From: CATOSP01 sp965205385
GTDB lineage: Bacteria; Chloroflexota; Dehalococcoidia; Lucifugimonadales; UBA3495
DNA length: 64,000 nt
Direction of reading: 5' to 3'
Assembly: GCA_965205385.1 (NCBI GenBank)
Contig: CBDBGS010000003.1
Span: 62,001 to 126,000, forward strand
Position 1 is the first letter of the stretch, and every line of letters begins with the position of its first letter. A program made the position numbers and the translations under genes. The notes beneath the pieces are model-generated. The model did no database searches and was not told where the DNA came from. It worked only from the letters and a program-made list of their open reading frames with translations. Shown here one piece after another: positions 1 through 8,600 of this stretch.

Positions 1-570
1 GCGGTGGGTTACGCGGCGATAGTCCCCGCCTTGTACAGCCGCAACGAAAAGCTCTGCGTGGTCGAAGAATCGGACATGGCGAACGCGCGGGAATGGCTGG
101 GCAACCGTCCGAACGCCCAGGCCAACGCCGACCTCGGCGGCGGGAAGAGATTCCTCCGGTCCAGCGGTTTCGTAAGTCCGCAGATTGGGCTAGTCGGGTT
201 CTGCTCTGGCGGAAGGGTGGCCCTGGTGTTCGCCTGCAACACGACCGGATTGGACGCCTTCGTCAACTTTTACTCCAATGGACTCTTCCAGTCCACCCAA
301 GTCAATCCCGCCGCCCCTGCGGAGATGGTCAAAGACCTCTGTTGCCCGATGCTGGGACTGTTTGGCAACGAAGACACCAACCCCTCGGCGGACGACGTGG
401 AACGGCTGGGAGTCGAGCTATCCAGGCATGGGAAGGAGTTCGAAACGGTGGCTTACAAGGAGGCGGGTCACGCTTTCTTTTCCGACACCCGAGAGAGCTA
501 CCATCCTGAAGCGTCTTACATGGCCTGGGGGCGATGCCTTGAGTGGTTGTCCAGATACTTGAAACCCTGA
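1..570 (+). CDS. Dienelactone hydrolase family protein (5' truncated by window edge)
   Basis: Alpha/beta-hydrolase of the dienelactone hydrolase family, which hydrolyses lactone or ester intermediates in the cytoplasm, classically in chloroaromatic degradation. The frame is open to base 1, and the GYAAIVPALY segment corresponds to an internal strand of the family, so the N-terminus lies outside the window. Visible active-site elements are the Cys nucleophile in GFCSGG, an Asp in GNEDTNPS and a His in GHAFF, so the Cys-Asp-His triad looks complete. About 189 residues are present; full-length members are roughly 230-250. A VOC gene follows 42 bases downstream on the same strand. The family is clear; the substrate is unknown. 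Confidence 0.88.
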   Translation, partial: AVGYAAIVPALYSRNEKLCVVEESDMANAREWLGNRPNAQANADLGGGKRFLRSSGFVSPQIGLVGFCSGGRVALVFACNTTGLDAFVNFYSNGLFQSTQVNPAAPAEMVKDLCCPMLGLFGNEDTNPSADDVERLGVELSRHGKEFETVAYKEAGHAFFSDTRESYHPEASYMAWGRCLEWLSRYLKP

Positions 571-612
571 CCGCCGCCAGTGTAGCGCAAATCTGATCGG
601 GAAGTGTGAGAC

Positions 613-957
613 ATGAAGGTTGAAACAGTCAAGTACATGCTTATGGTGCAGGACATGGACCGCGCTCTTTCCTTTTACACGGGTGTCATTGGACTGAAGG
701 TGGGATATCAGTCCGAGTTCTGGAGCGAACTCAGCTTCGGTGACGCCGTCGTCGCCCTGCACGGCGGAGGGACCGGAGAAACAGAGGAGACCGGCTTGAT
801 ATTTCAAGTGAATGACATCGACGCCGCGGTAGACGAAGTTGAACAGGGAGGCGGCAAGATCATCTCCGGCCCGTCCGACCCTCCTGGAGAGCCCATCCGG
901 CTCGCCCGCGTCGTCGACCCGGAAGGCAACGCCTTTTCCTTAGATGAAAGGAAGTAG
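613..957 (+). CDS. VOC (glyoxalase/bleomycin-resistance fold) protein
   Basis: A 114-residue protein with the paired beta-alpha-beta-beta-beta layout of the vicinal oxygen chelate superfamily. The first module begins KYMLMVQDMDRALSFYTGVIGL, split here as an opening strand followed by the helix DMDRALSFY; the C-terminal module ends in DPEGNAFSLDE. The usual first-strand metal His is replaced by Tyr (KYML), so metal binding may be altered or absent. The start has GGGAAG nine bases upstream. It lies just after the dienelactone hydrolase gene and could belong to the same unit. Family assignment is good; whether it is an isomerase, a dioxygenase or a binding protein cannot be told. Confidence 0.8.
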   Translation: MKVETVKYMLMVQDMDRALSFYTGVIGLKVGYQSEFWSELSFGDAVVALHGGGTGETEETGLIFQVNDIDAAVDEVEQGGGKIISGPSDPPGEPIRLARVVDPEGNAFSLDERK

Positions 958-1064
958 ATGCAGACCAACGGAAGTAAATGCGCCGGGACCCCTTGCCACC
1001 GGTCTGATTGCTTCGTTTGATGACTCCGCTAATGACGCTTGGAATAGATTCCGCGCCGGAGCCA

Positions 1065-1094
1065 TTGACCCTCCGGTCGCGATGAGGCGATAAT
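1065..1094 (+). promoter_or_regulatory. Predicted sigma70-like promoter for the amidohydrolase
   Basis: TTGACC (1065-1070) and GATAAT (1089-1094) are separated by 18 bases and lie just upstream of the amidohydrolase start at 1123. The match to both consensus boxes is good, but this is prediction from sequence only. Confidence 0.45.
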
Positions 1095-1122
1095 TGGCGC
1101 ACTCTAGACTTGGAGTGACGAA

Positions 1123-2301
1123 ATGAAAAAGGGTTACAAGGTAATTGATATCGATACCCACGTGAATCCCAGCTACGATACTCTGGTGAAGTACGTGGAC
1201 CCCAGCTTCCGTCCCAGATTGGACGAAATGAAACCGTATCTACGTACTGTGGGGAATTACACTGCCCTGAGCATGGCGTCGATACCGTTCGACAGGTTCC
1301 CCGGAGAGGCTCCGAGGCCGGAGGACGCCGAGGCGGTTACTGGAGGACGTGGCGCGCTGGAGGGCAGGGTTACCCGCTCTTCGGGTCATCACAGGGTTGA
1401 CCCCCGCCACGGCGTGAGCGACGAGAATGCCGAGGGACGGCTGCTGGATATGGACATGGAGGGCCGCGACGTAGACGTGATAATACCTGGCACCTGGGCC
1501 AATGGTCTGACCTCCCTTCCCGACGTGAGTCTGGCGGAAGGGCTTTACTCTGCCTATCATCGCTACATGCGCCAGTATTGCAGCACCAGCCCAGACCGGC
1601 TCAAGAGCATCATTCTTGCCCCCGCCGCCGACATCGAATGGGCGGTTTCAGAGGTCAAGGCCGTATCCCAGGAGAATTGGGTAGCCGCGGTGGCTCCAGT
1701 GCTGCCGGAAGGGATGCCCATCGACCACCCAGAGCTTGACCCTCTGTGGGAGGTAATGAACGACGCTCACCTGCCAATTCTGCATCACAGCTTCACTTTC
1801 GAGGCCCCATACTTCCCCGGCTATCGGGATATGTGGGACAATGTCGTAGTGGCCCGGACCGCGGCCCACCCCTGGGGCGCGGCTAGGCTGCTTTCGTACC
1901 TGATCGTTGGCAAGATCTTTGACAGGTTCCCCAACATCAACGCCGGGGCGGCGGAAGTTGGACACGGATGGCTTCCCCACTGGCTCATCCGGCTGGGCGA
2001 GATGGCCAACTACGTCTCGGGCGCCACGCCTCAACTGGACTACAAGCCCATCGAGTATGCTCAAATGGGGCGGTTCCGGTGCGGGGCGGAACCTTTCGAG
2101 GGTCCGGAGATGACCAAGGCTTGCATCGACCTGCTCGGTACGGACTGTCTGATGCATCAGTCGGACTACCCTCACGGAGAGGCGCATTTCCCGGACACTG
2201 CTGAAATCGTCATAGACTGGCCGTTCTGGAATGAGTTGGGGGAGGACGCCCTGACCAAGCACATGTCCGGCAACGCGGAGAAACTCCTGCGGCTGGTCTA
2301 A
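1123..2301 (+). CDS. Amidohydrolase family 2 (ACMSD-like TIM-barrel) protein
   Basis: A 392-residue metal-dependent hydrolase or decarboxylase of the amidohydrolase-2 group, which includes ACMSD and gamma-resorcylate decarboxylases. The N-terminal metal region reads DIDTHVNPS, with one His kept of the usual HxH pair. Further candidate ligands are His residues in PILHHSF and the Asp in MHQSDYPHGE near residue 345. The long N-terminal insertion before the first TIM-barrel helix, and the C-terminal NAEKLLRL segment, are usual for this group. The ATG has GGAG nine bases upstream. A hairpin terminator follows the gene. The substrate is unknown; decarboxylation of an aromatic acid is a reasonable guess only. 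Confidence 0.85.
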   Translation: MKKGYKVIDIDTHVNPSYDTLVKYVDPSFRPRLDEMKPYLRTVGNYTALSMASIPFDRFPGEAPRPEDAEAVTGGRGALEGRVTRSSGHHRVDPRHGVSDENAEGRLLDMDMEGRDVDVIIPGTWANGLTSLPDVSLAEGLYSAYHRYMRQYCSTSPDRLKSIILAPAADIEWAVSEVKAVSQENWVAAVAPVLPEGMPIDHPELDPLWEVMNDAHLPILHHSFTFEAPYFPGYRDMWDNVVVARTAAHPWGAARLLSYLIVGKIFDRFPNINAGAAEVGHGWLPHWLIRLGEMANYVSGATPQLDYKPIEYAQMGRFRCGAEPFEGPEMTKACIDLLGTDCLMHQSDYPHGEAHFPDTAEIVIDWPFWNELGEDALTKHMSGNAEKLLRLV

Positions 2302-2334
2302 GACCTCAACATTGGCTCCGACCGATTGTATCCT

Positions 2335-2373
2335 GGAATGGCGGCCCTCTCAAATGGGCCGCCATTCCGTTTT
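2335..2373 (+). terminator. Rho-independent terminator after the amidohydrolase
   Basis: A perfect 13-base stem (GGAATGGCGGCCC paired with GGGCCGCCATTCC) with an 8-base loop is followed by GTTTT. It lies 34 bases after the amidohydrolase stop codon. Confidence 0.8.
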
Positions 2374-2525
2374 CCCGGAATTGAAGTACTTGGCCTGAAC
2401 TTGCTATGAGTAGCACAGTCTAACCGTCGTTCTGGCTAAGATCGAAATGACGGATTTTTTGGACAGGGTGCGAATTGCCCGAAAACTAAGTGGAGTACAC
2501 TCTGGGACCCAAGTGATCGGAAGAG

Positions 2526-4145
2526 GTGAAGAGCTTGAAGTACGACGTGATAATCGTTGGGGCTGGGTCGGCGGGGTCGGTGCTGGCGGCGAGGCTGTCC
2601 GAGGACCCGGCACGTAGTGTGCTGCTCTTGGAGTCGGGGCCAGACTATCCTGAGTTCGCCCACCTGCCCGACCAGATCAAGTACGGTTTCGACGCGCGGG
2701 AGGGGCCCGCGCCCTTGAGGACCGCGGGCGGGCACCCTGAATCCCTGGCCGTCGACCCTCACAACTGGCAATATGTAGCGCAGGCCACGCCGGTAGCGCC
2801 TCCAATGTCCGTCCCACGTGGGAGAGTGACGGGCGGTTCCAGCGCCATCAACTCCTCCGCTTTTTACCGCGGTATACCCGAGGACTTCGACGCCTGGGCT
2901 TCGTTGGGCAACCACCAATGGAACTTCGATAAAGTCCTCCCGTATTTCCTCAAGATCGAAACTGACGTGGACCGCCAGGGAGACTTTCATGGTTCCGACG
3001 GACCCATCTTCGTCCATCATTCCAACCCTGAGAACTGGCACCCGGCCCAGGCCGCGTTTTACGAGGCCTGCCGGGCCGCGGGATTCCCCGAGACCAGCGA
3101 TCATAACAGCCCCGGTTCGTCAGGCGTTGGACCGTCCATCACCAACAACCACAACCGGGTCAGGTTCAGTACGGCGCTGGGTTATCTCAGTCAGGGTCGC
3201 CACCGGCTGAATTTGACCATCCGGGCCGATTGCGCGGTTCAGCGAGTCCTGGTAGAGAACGGGCGTGCCGCTGGGGTGGTGATCAACAGCGGCGGCAAGA
3301 CCTTCACGGCGCAAGGAGATCAGGTAATCCTGAGCGCGGGTGCGGTAGCGTCGCCCCAGATACTCATGCTCTCTGGGATAGGTCCGGCGGAGAATCTGGA
3401 GAGGCTGGGAATTCCAGTATTGCACGACCTTCCCGGCGTAGGGCGAAACCTCCGCGACCATCCCAAGCTCTACATCACCTGGAAAGTCAGAGAAGGCCAT
3501 CCCATCGAGCCCCGGCCCGCGAGAGGCGGGATGGCCTTCCGTTGCACCGCCCCAGGGTCTCATCTGCGAAACGACATTTCGATAGGTATGGGAGCTTTCG
3601 TAACCCCTCGCATTCGGCCCTGGGTTTCGGCCACGGCCGAAGATCGGGACGGGGGCCTCGACGACCGCCGCGTTGAGATGATGGTCGGCCTGCTGATGCC
3701 GGTGAGTTCGGGGGTCCTCGCCTTGGAGTCCGCCGATGTCTCAATCCAACCTTCGCTCGACTACAACTACCTATCCGAGCCCTTCGACCGGGACCGTATG
3801 CGGGAGGCGGTGCGGTTGTGCCTGCGGTTGGCCCAGCAAGACCAACTTCAGGGTTTGCTCGGGGAATTGGAGGACCCGGCGCCCGCCGATTTGGCTACCG
3901 ACGAGACACTGGACCAATGGATGCTGCGGGAGGCGCACACCTTTTCCCACATTTCTGGGACCTGCAAAATGGGGCCGGAAAGCGATCCCATGGCCGTGGT
4001 GGACCAGTGCGGAAATGTTCGCGGAGTTCAGGGCTTGCGCGTTGCCGACGCCTCAATCATGCCTGACCTAGTGCGCGCACCGATAAACCCCACGGTCATC
4101 ATGATGGGGGAGCGGTTCGCTGACATGCTCTTGCGAGGGTACTAG
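2526..4145 (+). CDS. GMC-family FAD oxidoreductase (choline dehydrogenase-like)
   Basis: A 539-residue glucose-methanol-choline oxidoreductase that oxidises an alcohol using FAD. The Rossmann FAD site is GAGSAGSVLAARLSED at the N-terminus. GMC signature 1 is seen as GRVTGGSSAINSS, and signature 2 as LSAGAVASPQILMLSGIG. The C-terminal catalytic His is in HTFSHISGTCKMG and the second catalytic residue is Asn in APINPT. The start is GTG, with AGAG upstream. A paralog lies at 20125-21675. The TAG stop codon forms part of the CTAG that borders the IS1182-like element, so the insertion left the reading frame intact. No signal peptide is evident. The substrate is unknown. Confidence 0.93.
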   Translation: MKSLKYDVIIVGAGSAGSVLAARLSEDPARSVLLLESGPDYPEFAHLPDQIKYGFDAREGPAPLRTAGGHPESLAVDPHNWQYVAQATPVAPPMSVPRGRVTGGSSAINSSAFYRGIPEDFDAWASLGNHQWNFDKVLPYFLKIETDVDRQGDFHGSDGPIFVHHSNPENWHPAQAAFYEACRAAGFPETSDHNSPGSSGVGPSITNNHNRVRFSTALGYLSQGRHRLNLTIRADCAVQRVLVENGRAAGVVINSGGKTFTAQGDQVILSAGAVASPQILMLSGIGPAENLERLGIPVLHDLPGVGRNLRDHPKLYITWKVREGHPIEPRPARGGMAFRCTAPGSHLRNDISIGMGAFVTPRIRPWVSATAEDRDGGLDDRRVEMMVGLLMPVSSGVLALESADVSIQPSLDYNYLSEPFDRDRMREAVRLCLRLAQQDQLQGLLGELEDPAPADLATDETLDQWMLREAHTFSHISGTCKMGPESDPMAVVDQCGNVRGVQGLRVADASIMPDLVRAPINPTVIMMGERFADMLLRGY

Positions 4146-6036
4146 AAACGTGGCCGGAAACTGGCTTCAGCCGGGTGGTCAGCTATACTTGAGCCATCAA
4201 GAAATAGCGAGGGCTTGAGCATGCTGGGAGAGCGGTCGGACCAGAGGGGCCTCTGGGAAGCAGACCGGCGTATCTGGACCACGTGGGGCGGGACACCTTC
4301 TACGGGGGCTGGCCTCGCTGCGGGGCCGCCTGTTCCGGGACCCCGATTTCGCCGGGTTCTACTGCGCCGACAACGGCCGGGACAGCGTGCCGCCCAGCCT
4401 GCTGGCGACGGCGCTCCTGCTCCAGTCCCACGACAAGGTGAGCGACGCTGAGGCCAAGGCCCGGGCCCTTCGACATCCGGTGGAAGGTGGCCTTGGGGAT
4501 TGAGGTGGAAGACCGTCCCTTCGCCAAGGCACGCTGCAGGTGTTCCGCGCCCAGCTGATACTGCACGGCAAGGTGCGGGAGGTGTTCGCAGTCCAGCCTG
4601 CGTTTGGCCCGGGAGTCGGGGTATCTGAAAGGGCGCGGGATGCGGGTGGCGTTGGACACGACCAACATCCTGGGCCGTGGCGCGGTGAAGGACACCTACA
4701 ATCTGTTGGCGGACGGGATCGTCAAGCTGTTGCGGGCGCTGGCGGCAGTGGAGAAGTCCAGCGTCAAAGAATGGGCCAAGGCCCGGGGATATGAGCGGTA
4801 CCTGGGTTCCAGCGTGAAGGGTGAGTCGGCCATCGACTGGAGCGACAAACGGGCGCGGCAGGCCCTGCTGGCCGAGATTGTGAGAGACGCCGACCGGTTG
4901 TTGGAGTTGTCGCGGCAGGCGCAGAGGGAATTGGGGGAGGATAGCGCTGGAGCGGCAGCAGATAGTGGCGGCGGCGGACACTGCTGGGGCAGTTGCTGCT
5001 CCAGGACGTGGAGCGGACCGATGACGGAGTGAATCTCAAGGACGGGGTGAGCCGGGACCGGATGATGTCGGTGCATGACCCGGAGATGCGCCACGGCCAC
5101 AAGAGCAGCAGTAGACGGTTCGACGGACACAAGGCGGCCATCGTGGTGGACACCGACTCCCAGCTGATCACCGCGGTGGAGGTATTGCCCGGCAACGCTC
5201 CGGACAACCTGGGATCGCTGGAATTGGTGGAGCAGAGCGAGGCCAACACCAAGTGGTGCCGGTGGAGGAAGCCATGGGCGACGCCGCCTATGGGGATGGC
5301 GATACCAGGCAGGCATTCGCCGATGCGGGACGCGGTTGGTGGCCAGAGTGCCGGGACGGCCCGACCGGAAGCACTTTCCGAAAGAGGACTTCCATATTGA
5401 CCTGGCCGCGGGCAGTTGCACCTGTCCCGCCGGACAGGTTACCCACACCATCGTGCCGGCGGGAAAGCGGACGGGTCGCACAGGGCGGGTCCACCGCTTG
5501 TCAGGCTGGTTGGGTCCAGGGGGATCGACGGGGCCGAATGTCGGACATGGACCACTGCGGTCCCAGTGGATCGCAGCCAAGGGGAGTGGCCGCAGCGGCG
5601 GGGCGATCCATCCCCAGGAAGCCCTGCTGCAGCAGGCCCGAGCGTTGCAGCAGCCACTCATTATGACGAATATCGAGTGCGCCGCCCGGTAGTGGTGGTG
5701 GAACACCGGTTGGCCCGGCTGGTCCAGTTGGGCATTCGCCAGTGGCTATTTCGGCAGGGTCAAGACCAGATTCCTGGCTGTATCTGGCCCTGCCGGTAGC
5801 CAACTGGCGACCCTGGTGGCCGGGAAACTCGGGCGGCTCGGGCCGTACCGGTCCGGCGCAACAGGCCGCAGCGTCGTCCTCATAATTGAGTCCCCTTTGC
5901 TTGTCGGCCCATGCTGCGGCCAATTTCTGGCGCACCCGGCCGCCCCCTCGGACAACTGTGGTCCGTGATCCTGCTCACGTCGGCTTTATTGCCCAAATCC
6001 CCCTACCCAACCAGGACTTTTCGGCCCGGTTTCTAG
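4142..6036 (+). mobile_element. Decayed IS1182-like insertion sequence with terminal repeats
   Basis: The element is bounded by direct CTAG repeats (4142-4145 and 6033-6036). Immediately inside lie imperfect inverted repeats: AAACGTGGCCGGAAA at 4146-4160, and AAACCGGGCCGAAAA read on the minus strand from 6032, matching at 12 of 15 positions. Total length is 1895 bp, suitable for IS1182. The transposase inside is broken by several frameshifts, so this copy cannot move by itself. If CTAG is a target duplication, the pre-insertion site was the GMC stop codon itself. Confidence 0.75.
4221..5890 (+). pseudogene. IS1182-family DDE transposase, multiply frameshifted
   Basis: Transposase fragments occur in successive plus-strand frames. 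They begin with MLGERSDQRGLWEADR at 4221, then GRLFRDPDFAGFYCADNGRD and SLLATALLLQSHDKVSD near 4320-4460. A long piece with the DDE-domain start MRVALDTTNILGRGAVKDTY follows near 4640, then GHKSSSRRFDGHKAAIVVDT near 5095, VEEAMGDAAYGDGDTRQAF near 5260, and a Cys-containing CTCPAGQ region near 5415. The tail, AARQ-like and ending near 5890, resembles the IS1182 C-terminal helices. At least four frame changes are needed to connect these pieces, so it is a pseudogene. Coordinates of the end are approximate. Confidence 0.85.
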
Positions 6037-6206
6037 ATGCCAGGCATGTTTATTCTCTGGTGTTATAGTGGCTGCGAGGAGCGCTTACTTGAGACCACGG
6101 GAAGGTGCCCCAGAACAAGAAAAACCCCGGCGTCTTCACCGATACGAAATCGGGATAGGCAATCCGGTCGGACTGTCCCAGATAGAATACCAGGCTAATT
6201 CACGAA

Positions 6207-6904
6207 ATGCAAGAAGCCCATTTCAACCGGCTGCGCCGGGCGATTTCAGAGCAACGCATCATCCCTTACAGACAGGAGCCGGTGAATGTAGCTCTGCCCG
6301 CGCATTCGCGGCATACGCTTGGAATATCGCGCTATGCGAGAGTCTTTATCCGGCGCTTAACGGCCTTGAGATCGTGTTGCGTAACAGCATACACGACGCT
6401 GCAACCGCGGAATTCCGCAACGACCAATGGTTCAATCAGTTGCGCCTGTCTAAGTCCAGGGATGCAATACATAGGGCTCATCAGGAACTAAATAGGATTC
6501 GCAGCCAAGGCGGACTTATCACCGCTGGAGAACTCGTAGCCCAACTCAACTTTGGGTTCTGGATTGGGTTATTTGATAGCAGATACGAGCAGCAGCTTTG
6601 GCCTAGTCTGCTCAGACCTGTGTTTCCCCACATGCCTAGACGCCTCCGCCAGCGCAGTGAATTGGCCAGGCGGCTCCATCGTATCCGCTTGATTCGTAAC
6701 CGAGTGTTTCACCACGAACCGTTGTGGAATCGCCAGGATCTCGCCGATCAACACACTCAAATTATCGAGATGATCGGTTGGATCAATCCTGATATGAGCC
6801 GATTCGTCCACATGCTTGATAGGTTCCCAGAGGTCCACAGCCGAGACCTACACACCTACTCGAACGAAATCGAGTCGATTTTCCAGGTCCCAACGATATC
6901 TTAG
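6207..6904 (+). pseudogene. Abi family (Abi_2/AbiD-AbiF type, HEPN) protein with probable frameshift
   Basis: Abi_2 proteins are abortive-infection-type factors in the HEPN ribonuclease superfamily. The conserved core is in one frame from about 6290 to 6904: AFAAYAWNIALCESLYPAL, then GLEIVLRNSIHDA, and the HEPN signature RNRVFHHEPLWNR (R-x4-H) near the C-terminus. The usual family N-terminus (FNRLRRAISEQRIIPYRQE) is present from ATG 6207 in a different frame, so a one-base frameshift at about 6275-6290 seems likely. The core frame itself stays open back to GTG 6068 (278 codons), but that leader does not resemble the family. The gene abuts the IS element. It may be inactive, or the shift may be an assembly error. 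Confidence 0.72.
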
Positions 6905-6997
6905 AGCCCATGCCGGATCCCAAATACTACACTGGGTTGAATCCTGCTATCATGGGGTAAGCGTATCCACAGAATCTATGCTAGGAAGGTGAGTAAC

Positions 6998-7387
6998 GTG
7001 TCGGACGATAGCATCAGGCTCAAGGCCATCAACCATATCACGTACAATGTAAAGGACAAGGACGCCGCCCTCAAGTGGTACACCGAAGTGTTGGGGCTGG
7101 GCCAGATTCCCAAAATGGTCGACAGCGACAATCTCTATTGGCTTCAGATACCCAGCGGGGCAATGGTCCACATAATTCAGAACCCGGACGCTCCGTCGGC
7201 TCCATCTCACCACACGGCATTCGAGGTGGACGACATCGAGGCCGCGAAAGCCGCGATGGAAGGGAAGGGCGTGGAGGTCACCGACATCAGTGTACGCCAC
7301 GATGGGCAGCGGGCATGCTACCTGAATGATCCCGATGGCAACCGCATCGAGCTTTGCACCAAGTCCGGGTTTGGAGTGTTGGTCTAG
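6998..7387 (+). CDS. VOC family protein with complete metal site
   Basis: A glyoxalase/extradiol-fold protein of about 129 residues. Likely metal ligands are all present: His in NHITYNV at the start of module 1, His in HHTAFEV at the start of module 2, and Glu in DPDGNRIEL at the end of module 2. This pattern fits a metal-dependent glyoxalase, epimerase or ring-cleaving-type enzyme. I prefer GTG 6998, because AGGAAGG lies eight bases before it; the upstream GTG at 6989 overlaps that ribosome-binding site. A hairpin follows at 7435. The substrate is unknown. Confidence 0.82.
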   Translation: MSDDSIRLKAINHITYNVKDKDAALKWYTEVLGLGQIPKMVDSDNLYWLQIPSGAMVHIIQNPDAPSAPSHHTAFEVDDIEAAKAAMEGKGVEVTDISVRHDGQRACYLNDPDGNRIELCTKSGFGVLV

Positions 7388-7393
7388 GACCGT

Positions 7394-8566
7394 TCACGGG
7401 CCTTCGGCCCAACCCTTCAACCAAGAGTGGTGTTGACGCCCGCACCGTGACGACGGCGCGGGCGTTTGAATTTCGGTCAGGCTTGGGTCAGTCTCCTTAC
7501 TACTTCCGGTGGGGTCATCCAATTCCACACCCAGTCCCGGCCCCTCAGGCACGGCCAGGAACCCGTAGTCCACGTGTAGGGGTTCTTTCAAGATCGGCCA
7601 TTCGTCGCGGATCGACGTTGGTTCGATGTTGTATTCCTGTGCGTATGGGATATTTGCGTAGGCGGCGCAGGTGTGGAGGTGGGCGACCGTGCTGATGGTC
7701 GGCTGGGTGTTGTGGACAGTCATGGGCTTGCCGAAGGCCGAGGTCAAGGCCGCGATGCGCTGGAACTCGGTGAACCCCGGCACCTTCACGATGTCCGGTT
7801 GTATGATGTCTACCTTGCCCTGGGTCATCAGGTCTCTGTACTCCCAGTGGGTATAGATCATTTCGCCGGACGCAATGGGAATATCCAGCGTGTCGGCGAT
7901 GGCAGCCAGCCCTTGGAGGTCGTGGTGGGGCCTCGGCTCCTCGAAGTGGAAGACCCCAAGGTCCTCCAGGGCCCGGCCGATTTCAAGGGCGTGGTGGGTT
8001 GAGAACGCGCCGTTCACGTCCACCAAAATTTCGATGTCGTCGCCGACGGCGGCCCGGACTTCCGTAACAGTCGCGATGGTCTGGTCTGCTGGGTGGTCGA
8101 TCGCACCCGGGATCGCGCTGTGCAGCTTATAGGCGGAGTACCCGGCGTCGACGAAGGACGCGGCGCGCTCCGCTTCCTCCACTGGGGTCATGTCCCGGCG
8201 CATGGAGCTGGCATACATTCGGACTTTGTCTCGGGCCTTCCCACCCAGGAGCTTGTAAATCGGAACGCCCAGAGCCTTTCCCTTCAGGTCCCAGAGTGCG
8301 ATGTCCAGCCCCGCGATGGCGCAGTAGACGGCCCCGCCCATGTCTGATGCGGACCCGGCGGCGACCATCTCCCGTCAACGTGTCTCGGTGTCCACGGGGT
8401 CTTTGCCTATTAAGGTGGGTTTTAGCGTGCTCTCCACCAGCGTCTTGACCACCTGAGGCAACCGGCGGAAACACTCGCCGATCCCCACCAAGCCTTCGTC
8501 CGTGTAGACCCGCACAAAGGGGAATTGCCGGTCCAGGATAAGACATTCAACATCAGTGATTTTCAT
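7394..8566 (-). pseudogene. Mandelate racemase/muconate lactonizing (enolase superfamily) enzyme with in-frame TGA
   Basis: The N-terminal capping domain starts at 8566 (MKITDVECLILDRQFPF) and runs to a TGA at 8377-8375. The same frame continues at once with REMVAAGSASDMGGA and the whole TIM barrel. Metal ligands are Asp in DVNGA, Glu in FEEPRPHHD and Glu in SGEMI. A general base lies in AYKLHSA and a His-Asp dyad is suggested by VHNTQP and QPDIVKV. The residue lost at TGA matches a position usually filled by Trp, one base change from TGG. The frame also overruns the family's usual end (GLGVELDD) by nearly 40 residues, passing through a hairpin. Two abnormalities favour a decaying gene. It would be an acid-sugar dehydratase or racemase-type enzyme. 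Confidence 0.8.
7435..7466. terminator. Hairpin between convergent VOC and enolase-superfamily genes
   Basis: A 14-base near-perfect stem (GACGCCCGCACCGT with ACGGCGCGGGCGTT) and 4-base loop is followed by TTTGAATTT on the plus strand. It is a plausible terminator for the VOC gene ending at 7387. It lies inside the extended 3' end of the minus-strand frame. Confidence 0.5.
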
Positions 8567-8600
8567 GGGAAGGCCTCCTTAATTTCAGGACGCTCTATCC

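Noticed and set aside
4142..5706. Long minus-strand open frames over the IS element
   Set aside because: They are antisense to the recognisable transposase fragments and Pro/Arg-rich, which is typical of shadow frames in GC-rich DNA.
8375..8377. Selenocysteine at the TGA of the enolase-superfamily gene
   Set aside because: The family has Trp rather than Cys at this place, and no convincing SECIS-like hairpin follows immediately.
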